Shown: positions 1-5,626 of the stretch, piece after piece
Numbering within the stretch: the first letter of the stretch is position 1
Layout: each line of letters begins with the position of its first letter
Assembly (NCBI GenBank): GCA_022564535.1
Contig: JADFLD010000106.1
Location: 1-6,940 of the forward strand
Length of the DNA: 6,940 nt
From: Gemmatimonadota bacterium
GTDB lineage: Bacteria > Gemmatimonadota > Gemmatimonadetes > Longimicrobiales > UBA6960
Direction of reading: 5' to 3'
Program-made: the position numbers and the translations under genes
Notes under the pieces: model-generated
Database searches by the model: none
What the model was told of the DNA's origin: nothing
The model's input: the letters and a program-made list of their open reading frames with translations, nothing else

Positions 1-2
1 AC

Positions 3-281
3 CCCAACCCCTATCAGGTGGAGCACGACGAGCTCTTCGCAGCCGTCGCCGCGGGCCAGTTCAAGTACACGGACGGGGAGAACGGAGCGATCGCCACGAT
101 GACGGCCATCCTCGGGCGCATGGCGACCTATTCGGGTCGCGTGGTCGAGTGGGAGGAGGCGATCGCCTCGGACCTCAGCCTCATGCCCGAGCGGTACGCG
201 TGGGACGCGTCGCCTCCGGTGCTCCCCGACGCGCACGGCCGATACGCGATTCCGATCCCGGGGTCGACACGGGTACTCTAG
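3..281 (+). CDS. Gfo/Idh/MocA-family oxidoreductase, C-terminal end (5' truncated by window)
   Basis: The frame is open from the left edge (first full codon at position 3) to TAG at 279-281, so the start lies outside the window. A GTG at 18 is an internal valine codon, because the family pattern PNPYQVEHDELF is already running before it. The visible tail matches, from memory, the end of Gfo/Idh/MocA NAD(P)-dependent sugar oxidoreductases: EHDELFAAV, then ENGAIATMTAILGRMATYSG, then a W-D-A block (YAWDASPPVLPDA) and a short end at PGSTRVL. Relatives of this type are often Tat-exported and act on sugars or polyols, but the Rossmann domain and signal peptide cannot be seen here. It is followed 29 nt downstream by apbE and then by a sugar isomerase-like gene, all co-directional, so an operon is likely. 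Family assignment is fairly secure; substrate is unknown. Confidence 0.85.
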   Translation, partial: PNPYQVEHDELFAAVAAGQFKYTDGENGAIATMTAILGRMATYSGRVVEWEEAIASDLSLMPERYAWDASPPVLPDAHGRYAIPIPGSTRVL

Positions 282-310
282 CGGGCGCCCCACGCACGGC
301 TCGAACGGAC

Positions 311-1306
311 ATGTCAGGTCCGGGCGTCTCGCTCACCTTCGTTGCGATCTTCGGGGCCGCGGCGTCCGGGCTCGCGGGGCAGACGGAGGCGGCCCGACTC
401 ACGTACGAGTCCGAGCACATGGGCACGACCTTCCGGATCGTGGCCTATGCGCACGACCGCGCACAGGCGGACGGCGCGGCGCGCGCAGCGTTCGCGCACA
501 TCGCGCGACTCGACTCCCTCTTCTCGGACTACCGCCCGGATAGCGAGATCGCCGGTCTCGCTGACCACGCGGGCAGTGGCTCCTTCGTGCCCGTGACCCC
601 CGAGCTCCTTTCCGTCTTGCAAGATGCACAGCACTGGGCGCGCCGAACGGAGGGCGCGTTCGACGTCACGGTCGGCCCTCTCAGCCGTCTGTGGAGATGG
701 TCGTCTCGACGCGGGGAGTTGCCCAACGACGAGCGCGTCGCGGCGGCCCGATCAGTGGTGGGATTCCGACGTCTGGCTCTGAACGCCACCGAGCTCGAAG
801 CGCGCCTGACCGAACGGGGGATGTCCCTCGATCTGGGGGGCATCGCGAAGGGATACGCCGCCGACGCAGCGCTGGCGATCCTGGCAGAGCATGGCATCGA
901 AGCGGCGCTCGTGGACGCGGGAGGCGATCTGGCGCTCGGTGACCCACCACCCGACGAAAGGGGATGGCTCGTGGCGCTACCGAATGGTAATTCGCTCCGT
1001 CTAGCCCACGTCGGCGTGGCCACCTCTGGCGACGCGCATCGCCATGTGACGATCGACGGAGTGCGCTACGCACACATCGTCGACCCCCGCACCGGTCTGG
1101 GCGTCGTCGATGCACCTACGGTTACCGTCGTCGCCCCCGACGCCACGACGGCCGATGCTCTGGCGTCTGCGCTCACCGTGATGGATCGGGCGTCGGGAAT
1201 GAAGCTGACACGCTCCGTCGATGGTGCCTGGGCCACCGTGACCGGAAGCGTTAGTTGGATGACCGGACAGCAGCCGGAACGAGCCTCGCAACAGAATCGG
1301 AGATAA
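311..1306 (+). CDS. apbE: FAD:protein FMN transferase (ApbE family), exported
   Basis: Predicted 331 residues. ApbE transfers FMN from FAD onto Thr/Ser of target proteins outside the cytoplasm (for example Nqr/Rnf subunits and FMN-binding-domain proteins). Visible family motifs in order: MGTTF at 37-41, FDVTVGPL at 117-124, LDLGGIAKGYAAD at 173-185, ALVDAGGD at 199-206, VATSGD at 236-241, HIVDPRTG at 255-262 and APDATTADALASAL at 275-288. By family analogy D282 and S286 occupy the Asp/Thr metal-ligand positions, with Ser replacing the usual Thr. The N-terminus has a hydrophobic stretch (about 7-22) that looks like a Sec signal peptide without a lipobox Cys. The frame stays open upstream to an ATG at 149, but that would overlap the preceding gene by 133 nt with low-quality sequence, so ATG 311 is preferred. 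I see no clear Shine-Dalgarno there. Six nt separate its stop from the next gene. No flavinylation acceptor is visible in the window. Confidence 0.92.
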   Translation: MSGPGVSLTFVAIFGAAASGLAGQTEAARLTYESEHMGTTFRIVAYAHDRAQADGAARAAFAHIARLDSLFSDYRPDSEIAGLADHAGSGSFVPVTPELLSVLQDAQHWARRTEGAFDVTVGPLSRLWRWSSRRGELPNDERVAAARSVVGFRRLALNATELEARLTERGMSLDLGGIAKGYAADAALAILAEHGIEAALVDAGGDLALGDPPPDERGWLVALPNGNSLRLAHVGVATSGDAHRHVTIDGVRYAHIVDPRTGLGVVDAPTVTVVAPDATTADALASALTVMDRASGMKLTRSVDGAWATVTGSVSWMTGQQPERASQQNRR

Positions 1307-1312
1307 TCGACC

Positions 1313-2254
1313 ATGAACCGGCGAACCTTTATCGGAACCGCAGCGGCCGCCGGCGCCGCCTCGGCGCTTGGTGCGACTAACGCCTGGGCGGGCTCGAGCG
1401 CTCAGTCGTCACATCTACTGCCTGCGCCGGCCCAGCCCTTCCGGTGCGACTTCGCACCTCACTTCGGAATGTTCCGGCACAGTGGGGGAGGCGACCTCAT
1501 CGGCCAGCTGCAGTTCATGGCCGACCAGGGCTTCCGATCACTCGAGGACAACGGCATGAAGGGCCGTTCGGTGGGGGAGCAGGAGCGCATCGCATCGGAG
1601 ATGGCCCGCCTGGACATGCGGATGGGCGTATTCGTCGCTCACACGATCTACTGGCAGGAGCCCAACCTCGCGAGCGGCGACGCGGCCAGGCGAGAGGAGT
1701 TTCTGAAGGAGATCGCCGAGTCAGTCGACGTAGCGCGCCGTGTCAACGCGAAGTGGATGACGGTGGTGCCCGGACACCTCGACCTCCGCGTCCACCCGGA
1801 CTACCAGACGGCCCACGTCGTCGAAAGCCTCAAACAGGCGTCCGCGATCCTCGAGCCCCATGGATTGGTGATCGTCCTCGAGCCCCTCAATCCCCGCGAC
1901 CACCCGGGCCTCTTCCTGAAGGGTATCCCGCAGGCGTACCAGCTCTGCAAAGCAGTCGGCAGCCCCGCGTGCAAGATCCTCGACGATCTCTACCACCAGC
2001 AGATCACGGAGGGGAATCTCATTCCCAATGTCGACGCTGCTTGGGACGAGATCGCGTACTTCCAGATCGGTGACAACCCGGGTCGGAACGAGCCGACCAC
2101 AGGTGAGATCAACTACGGAAACGTCTTCCAACACATCCACGGCAAGGGCTTTCGCGGGATTCTCGGCATGGAACACGGGAACTCGATGCCCGAGGCAGAT
2201 GGAGAGCTCGCGGTTATCGAAGCGTACCGGTCGGTGGACGTTACAGAGCGCTAG
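1313..2254 (+). CDS. Tat-exported TIM-barrel isomerase, hydroxypyruvate isomerase-like
   Basis: 313 residues, ATG at 1313 preceded by GGAG at 1299-1302. The N-terminus MNRRTFIG, followed by an Ala-rich hydrophobic run ending near AWA (residue 26), is a twin-arginine signal, so the mature protein should be folded before export. The rest is an AP-endonuclease-2/xylose-isomerase-like TIM barrel closest to hydroxypyruvate isomerase (Hyi). It shows EPLNPRDHPG at 190-199, LDDLYHQQ at 223-230, FQIGDNPGRNEP at 250-261, TGEINYGN at 263-270 and GMEHG at 285-289. Putative metal ligands are E190, D225, Q251 and E287; their spacing (35, 26, 36) agrees with the Hyi ligand set as I remember it. Fold and metal site look intact. 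True substrate is uncertain: exported relatives beside Gfo/Idh/MocA oxidoreductases probably act on sugars or keto-sugars, not hydroxypyruvate. It is the last gene of the first cluster, with a weak hairpin after it. Confidence 0.88.
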   Translation: MNRRTFIGTAAAAGAASALGATNAWAGSSAQSSHLLPAPAQPFRCDFAPHFGMFRHSGGGDLIGQLQFMADQGFRSLEDNGMKGRSVGEQERIASEMARLDMRMGVFVAHTIYWQEPNLASGDAARREEFLKEIAESVDVARRVNAKWMTVVPGHLDLRVHPDYQTAHVVESLKQASAILEPHGLVIVLEPLNPRDHPGLFLKGIPQAYQLCKAVGSPACKILDDLYHQQITEGNLIPNVDAAWDEIAYFQIGDNPGRNEPTTGEINYGNVFQHIHGKGFRGILGMEHGNSMPEADGELAVIEAYRSVDVTER

Positions 2255-2269
2255 GCAAGGAACCGATCC

Positions 2270-2291
2270 GATAGGCCCACTGGAACCTATC
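2270..2291 (+). terminator. Weak hairpin after the isomerase gene, possible terminator
   Basis: GATAGG (2270-2275) and CCTATC (2286-2291) form a perfect 6-bp stem with a 10-nt loop, starting 16 nt after the isomerase stop. It is followed by a pyrimidine-rich stretch (tctcgttctt) and not a clean U run. The position suits the end of the first operon, but the stem is short and AT-containing, so it may not terminate efficiently. Confidence 0.25.
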
Positions 2292-2299
2292 TCTCGTTC

Positions 2300-2327
2300 T
2301 TGGTACTATGTGCGTAGGGCGTATATA
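2300..2327 (+). promoter_or_regulatory. Candidate sigma70-type promoter for padR-ADOP
   Basis: TTGGTA at 2300-2305 and TATATA at 2322-2327 are separated by 16 nt. They fit -35/-10 elements in an AT-richer patch of an otherwise GC-rich window. This would start transcription near 2334, about 20 nt before the padR ribosome binding site. It lies in the 107-nt gap between the isomerase and padR genes. The call rests only on similarity to a consensus that may differ in this phylum. Confidence 0.45.
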
Positions 2328-2340
2328 CCTAGTGCGACTA
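2315..2340. promoter_or_regulatory. Candidate PadR operator: overlapping palindromes
   Basis: Several dyads overlap here: GTATATAC at 2321-2328 (perfect 8-bp palindrome), TAGG (2315-2318) with CCTA (2328-2331) around a 9-nt centre, and TAGT-GCG-ACTA at 2330-2340. They cover the candidate -10 and the predicted transcription start. PadR proteins commonly repress their own operon by binding dyads of this sort, so autoregulation is a reasonable inference. The exact half-site cannot be decided from one copy. Confidence 0.4.
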
Positions 2341-2353
2341 CTCGAGGGACTCC

Positions 2354-2359
2354 AGAGGA
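2354..2359 (+). promoter_or_regulatory. padR ribosome binding site (decides the start)
   Basis: AGAGGA lies 2 nt before the ATG at 2362, counting from the end of the hexamer, or a few nt more if the core is AGAGG. The only other upstream in-frame ATG (2308) sits inside the promoter-like patch and would add 18 residues with no family resemblance, so 2362 is preferred. Confidence 0.5.
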
Positions 2360-2361
2360 AC

Positions 2362-2721
2362 ATGACCCGCGCATCCGACATCGATCCGACCTCGCTCTTG
2401 CCGCTCACGCCGGTGGCTTTCGACATCTTGCTGGCACTGCTGGCGGGCGAGGCACACGGCTATGCGATCATGCGCTCCGTCCGCGAGCGGGCCGGCGGGC
2501 AAACGGGTCTCCACGCGGGGACTCTCTATCGGGCTCTGTCACGGCTCGTCGATACGGGCCTGATCGAGGAGACGGAAGACCCTCCTCGAGCGACGGCCGA
2601 TGAACGACGGCGGTACTACGCGGTGACGAAGACCGGCAGACAGGTCGCGTCTGCGGAGGCTCACCGGCTCGAGAGTTTGCTGGGCACGGCACGTGCCCAC
2701 GGGCTCCTCCAGCAGTCGTAG
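2362..2721 (+). CDS. PadR-family winged-helix transcriptional regulator
   Basis: 119 residues from ATG 2362. It has the PadR winged-helix core: LTPVAFDILLALLAGEAHGY at 15-34 (helix 1 and the family HGY turn), AIMRSVRERAGG, then the recognition helix region LHAGTLYRALSRLVDTGLIEE at 50-70, and a basic wing with DERRRYYAVTKTG at 80-92. The C-terminal helix (about 93-117) is short, as in the small PadR subfamily that dimerises through one helix. PadR regulators are cytoplasmic repressors, usually released by small ligands or stress. Those directly upstream of ADOP permeases are presumed to control that permease. Here the stop is only 5 nt before the GTG of the ADOP gene, so the two are almost certainly co-transcribed. 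The inducer is unknown. A hairpin at 2681-2699 lies inside its last codons. Confidence 0.93.
   Translation: MTRASDIDPTSLLPLTPVAFDILLALLAGEAHGYAIMRSVRERAGGQTGLHAGTLYRALSRLVDTGLIEETEDPPRATADERRRYYAVTKTGRQVASAEAHRLESLLGTARAHGLLQQS
2681..2699 (+). promoter_or_regulatory. Tight hairpin at the padR 3' end
   Basis: TGGGCACG, loop GCA, CGTGCCCA: a perfect 8-bp stem with a 3-nt loop, ending 27 nt before the ADOP GTG start. There is no U tract after it, so it is not an intrinsic terminator. It could affect mRNA processing, or the relative translation of padR and the permease. It lies in coding sequence, so chance is possible. Confidence 0.35.
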
Positions 2722-2726
2722 GATCA

Positions 2727-5492
2727 GTGAGCCGACCTCGCCGTCAGCTGTCCCTGACGCTCTATCGAGCGTTGCTGTGGAGCTATCCGCGCGCGTTCCG
2801 CAATCGGAACGGAGACGAGATGGGCAGGCTCTTCATGGAGCAAGGCAGGGACGCCCGCGCCGAGGTGGGGAATTTCGGGCTCATGGCGCATTGGGTGAGC
2901 GCTTTCGCCGACGCCGTAAAAAACGGCGTCGGCGAGCGAGTAGCTCAGGGAAGGCGACGGCGTAGGGCCGGCACGCCGATGGGAAATGCCGGCCACGGAG
3001 ACATAAGGGGAGGGGGTGGGGGGATGGATTCGCTGATGAAGGACCTCAAGTACGCCGTACGGGCACTGCGCAGGAATCCGGGCTTTACCTTCGTGGCGGT
3101 TGTCACGATCGCGCTCGGCATCGGAGCGAATACCGCGATTTTCAGCGTGGTGCGGGCGGTTCTTCTTCAGCCCCTTCCGTATGACGATCCGCAGGAGTTG
3201 GTCCTGTTGTGGGGCGAACTGCGGAATCGGAACGTCACGCACTTTCCGGCGTCTCCGCCGATGGTCTTGGCCTATAAGGAAGGCGCGCCCGCTCTAGAAG
3301 ATCTCGCCGCCGTCTTCACGTTCGGTGCATCGCTCACGGGTGACGGGGACCCGATTCAGGTGGATGCCGGGAACGTGACCACCAACTTCTTCACCATGCT
3401 CGGGGTCGAGCCGGTGATCGGTCGGAACTTCGTGGAAGAGGACGGGACTCCGAATCCGCAGGGTGTCTTCCCGGGTCAACCCGGCGCCCTCCCCGGCATC
3501 GCCATCTTGAGCCATGCGCTGTGGGAACAGAGGTACGCCAGGTCGCCAGACGTCATCGGCCGTACCATCGAAATCGGCGGTGGGCCGGCTGAGATCGTCG
3601 GCGTGATGCCCCGCGGCTTCGAGCTCCTCTTGCCGCCGACCGCCAACCTCGCGGACCGCGTGGACATCTGGCTGTCCGCACGTGTCGATTTCGTGAACGC
3701 CCCTCTCGCCAGCGTATTCCTCCTGCCCGTTGGTCGGCTAAGGGAAGGTGCCACAGTCCAGCAACTGCAGTCACAGCTCGACCGCGTCGCGTCTTCCCTG
3801 TCAGCGGACGACGAGGTGTTCGCTACCGCCGACTTCCACGTGCGCGTGGAGGGACTACAATCGGAAGTCACCGCGCACGTGCGGCCCGTGCTCTTGGCGC
3901 TGTTCGGTGCCGTGGTATTCGTTCTGCTCATCGCGTGCGCCAACGTCTCGAATCTGTTGCTCGTGAGGGCCTCAGGGCGTGACCGGGAGCTGGCGGTCCG
4001 CTCAGCGTTGGGTGGGAGCCGGGGTCGACTCATCCGACAGATGCTCATCGAGAGCATGGTTCTGGCGCTGGCTGGTGCGCTCCTCGGAACCGTGTTGGCA
4101 TCGGGAGGGATCGAGCTACTTCTGGCGCTGCAACCCGAGGATCTGCCACGCATCGAGAGCGTCCGTATCGACGGCGTGGTCCTCCTCTTCACGGCGGTGT
4201 CGGCTATCGGAGCCGCGCTTCTCTTCGGCATCGTTCCCGCACTGCAGAGCTCTCGATTCCAGCTCGCGGATGCGTTGAGGGACCGGGGCACAATCTCGAT
4301 GAGCGCCTCGCGCAAGCTGATTCGCAACACCGTCGTCGTCGTCGAGGTCGCGTTGTCGTTGGTGTTGCTGATCGGAGCCGGGTTGATGGTACGGAGCTTC
4401 GTGGAGCTCAACAAAGTCTCACCCGGATTCGACCCCGACGGTGTGATCACCTTCAACGCGACGATCCCGTTCGGCCGGTATCCACAGGCGGTCGACCGGA
4501 CGAATTTCACGGCCGAGCTGCAGCGGCGGCTGGAATCGATCCCCGGGGTGGAGCGGGCGGCTACCGGCTTTCCGCTTCCATTGACATCCAGCCTGGCCAA
4601 CGGACGGTACGGCCTGGAGGAAGCCTTGACCAACCCGGAGGCGTTTGGACAAGCGACCTATCGTAGCGTCACGCCCGGGTATTTAGAGGTGATGGGCACG
4701 GCACTGCTCGCTGGCCGAACGTTCTCGGAAGCCGATAACGCCGACAGCACGGCCGTGGTCATAGTGGACAACAAACTTGCGGGAATCCTGTGGCCGAACG
4801 AATCCGCGATCGGCAAGCGTTTCCTCATCCGTGCCACGACACCCGACCCGCAATTCGTCGAGGTGATCGGCGTGGTGGAACATCAGCGGTCGGAGGGCCT
4901 CGCGACCGAAGGAACTGAGACGGTCTACTTTGCCAGCCGGTACACCGGGGGCTTCGGTGGCACCTGGGTGGTCAAGGCCAGCGTGGATCCCGTGGGCTTG
5001 ATGGGGGCGATACGCGCCGAAGTGGCTGCGATGGACGGCGACGTTCCGGTGGCAAACGTCGAGCTCATGCAGAGTTATGTCGATCGAGCGATGGGGCCCA
5101 CGCGCTTCGCTTTGACACTCATAAGCGTGTTTGGCGTGATCGCGCTCCTGTTGGCATCCATCGGGTTGTACGGAGTGTTGTCGTATGTGGTGCGGCAGCG
5201 GACCGCAGAAATCGGAGTCCGAATGGCCTTCGGTGCAGAGGCGGGAAGTATCCTCAAGCTCGTGGTGGTCGAAGGACTCACCCTAGCGGGGGCAGGCATC
5301 GTGCTCGGCCTTCTGGTCGCGGTCCCCCTGACTGGGGTCATGGACTCTCTTCTCGTCGGCATTACCCCGACGGACCCACTCACGTACGGTGGAGTCAGCC
5401 TGGTATTCGTCGCGGTGGCCACGTTGGCGTGCTACCTGCCGGCTCGTCGGGCGACGCAGGTGGATCCCGTGACGGCGCTGCGCGAGGAGTAG
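2727..5492 (+). CDS. ADOP-type ABC transporter permease (MacB/FtsX duplicated) with N-terminal prefix domain
   Basis: 921 residues from GTG 2727, with a GGAT-like weak RBS in the padR stop. Residues about 8-75 form the prefix domain typical of padR-linked ADOPs (LYRALLWSYPRAFRNRNGDEM...). A Gly/Arg-rich linker runs to 99, and M100 begins the canonical ADOP start MDSLMKDLKYAVRALRRNPGF. Two MacB_PCD-plus-FtsX units follow. Predicted membrane segments are near 119-143, 386-410, 438-466, 484-506, 531-555, 794-822, 845-872 and 887-908. Coupling-helix motifs ELAVRSALGGSRGRLIRQM and EIGVRMAFGAEAGSILKL are present, and it ends with the family PARRATQVDPVTALREE. Both halves look intact, with no frameshift. 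It should sit in the cytoplasmic membrane with large periplasmic domains, like MacB. No ATP-binding subunit is present, as is usual for these 'orphan' permeases. Substrate is unknown. Translation may also start at ATG 3024 (822 residues). Confidence 0.93.
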   Translation: MSRPRRQLSLTLYRALLWSYPRAFRNRNGDEMGRLFMEQGRDARAEVGNFGLMAHWVSAFADAVKNGVGERVAQGRRRRRAGTPMGNAGHGDIRGGGGGMDSLMKDLKYAVRALRRNPGFTFVAVVTIALGIGANTAIFSVVRAVLLQPLPYDDPQELVLLWGELRNRNVTHFPASPPMVLAYKEGAPALEDLAAVFTFGASLTGDGDPIQVDAGNVTTNFFTMLGVEPVIGRNFVEEDGTPNPQGVFPGQPGALPGIAILSHALWEQRYARSPDVIGRTIEIGGGPAEIVGVMPRGFELLLPPTANLADRVDIWLSARVDFVNAPLASVFLLPVGRLREGATVQQLQSQLDRVASSLSADDEVFATADFHVRVEGLQSEVTAHVRPVLLALFGAVVFVLLIACANVSNLLLVRASGRDRELAVRSALGGSRGRLIRQMLIESMVLALAGALLGTVLASGGIELLLALQPEDLPRIESVRIDGVVLLFTAVSAIGAALLFGIVPALQSSRFQLADALRDRGTISMSASRKLIRNTVVVVEVALSLVLLIGAGLMVRSFVELNKVSPGFDPDGVITFNATIPFGRYPQAVDRTNFTAELQRRLESIPGVERAATGFPLPLTSSLANGRYGLEEALTNPEAFGQATYRSVTPGYLEVMGTALLAGRTFSEADNADSTAVVIVDNKLAGILWPNESAIGKRFLIRATTPDPQFVEVIGVVEHQRSEGLATEGTETVYFASRYTGGFGGTWVVKASVDPVGLMGAIRAEVAAMDGDVPVANVELMQSYVDRAMGPTRFALTLISVFGVIALLLASIGLYGVLSYVVRQRTAEIGVRMAFGAEAGSILKLVVVEGLTLAGAGIVLGLLVAVPLTGVMDSLLVGITPTDPLTYGGVSLVFVAVATLACYLPARRATQVDPVTALREE
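2905..2935. repeat. Perfect 13-bp inverted repeat with A5 loop inside the ADOP linker
   Basis: TCGCCGACGCCGT at 2905-2917 and its exact reverse complement at 2923-2935 flank AAAAA (2918-2922). The stem is almost all G-C and would be a very stable RNA hairpin. It encodes ADAVKNGVGER at the end of the prefix domain. No U tract follows on the + strand. It is the strongest local inverted repeat I noticed in the window. Confidence 0.85.
2966..2994. repeat. 8-bp inverted repeat in the ADOP linker
   Basis: GGCCGGCA (2966-2973) and TGCCGGCC (2987-2994) are exact reverse complements separated by 13 nt. It lies 30 nt downstream of the 13-bp hairpin and 12 nt upstream of the G-rich tract, in the low-complexity linker between prefix domain and permease. 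It would add a second stable stem to the mRNA here. Confidence 0.6.
3007..3023 (+). promoter_or_regulatory. G-rich tract with internal Shine-Dalgarno before in-frame ATG 3024
   Basis: Runs of 4, 5 and 6 G separated by single A and T lie immediately before ATG 3024. They contain GGAGG (3009-3013), 10 nt from the ATG, a near-ideal spacing and a better site than the one at the GTG 2727 start. The tract is translated as five glycines in the full-length protein. A comparable G run (7 G) precedes the bactofilin start at 5627, so such runs may act as RBSs in this genome. The three G runs could also support a G-quadruplex using a nearby GG. Confidence 0.45.
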
Positions 5493-5626
5493 CGCGACCC
5501 TTCGTATTGGGAACAGCCCCGAGAGAGACCTTGATGGTGACCGACGCCATCGATCTGGCAAGCTTGTTGCACACGTTGTCCCCGAGGGATTCACTGAGAC
5601 GTCGCGCGACCGACGGGGGGGACACC
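5493..5626 (+). other. 134-nt spacer between ADOP and bactofilin
   Basis: I see no convincing gene or terminator. The bactofilin frame is open throughout and has an ATG at 5534 that would add 31 residues; this is disfavoured because the family normally begins just before its short flexible lead (MWNK...). A perfect 10-bp palindrome GTCGCGCGAC lies at 5601-5610. Alternatively CGTCG (5600-5604) can pair with CGACG (5611-5615). No clear promoter consensus was found, so it is open whether bactofilin has its own promoter. Confidence 0.5.
5615..5621 (+). promoter_or_regulatory. Bactofilin ribosome binding site (G7 run)
   Basis: Seven consecutive G residues end 5 nt before ATG 5627, at suitable Shine-Dalgarno distance. 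This supports 5627 as the start in place of the upstream in-frame ATG. The possible stem CGTCG/CGACG (5600-5615) abuts its first base and could influence access. Confidence 0.45.

Noticed and set aside
149..310. Upstream extension of the apbE frame to an ATG at 149
   Set aside because: It would overlap the well-matched oxidoreductase end by 133 nt, and gives an Arg/Pro-rich peptide with no family resemblance. The signal peptide starts properly at 311.
1444..2073. 209-codon + strand frame inside the isomerase gene
   Set aside because: It is a frame-shifted shadow, rich in Arg/Gly/Pro with no motif. The isomerase frame has a full set of family motifs over the same bases.
2308..2361. padR start at ATG 2308
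   Set aside because: This ATG overlaps the candidate promoter and operator. The extra 18 residues do not resemble PadR, and ATG 2362 has an AGAGGA site just upstream.
2905..2935. Reading the 13-bp hairpin as a Rho-independent terminator
   Set aside because: No U tract follows on the + strand (next bases gcgag), and the hairpin lies within a continuous, conserved coding frame. The A5 is in the loop, not after the stem.
3476..4633. 385-codon open frame on the minus strand opposite the ADOP gene
   Set aside because: It lies wholly within a conserved permease on the other strand. Its composition is Ser/Arg/Thr-rich, as expected for an antisense shadow in GC-rich DNA, and no domain is recognisable.
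5429..5626. In-frame N-terminal extension of the bactofilin (starts at 5429 or 5534)
   Set aside because: The 5429 start lies inside the permease coding end. The 5534 start would add 31 residues lacking family similarity, whereas ATG 5627 has a G-run RBS and a typical MWNK-type bactofilin start.
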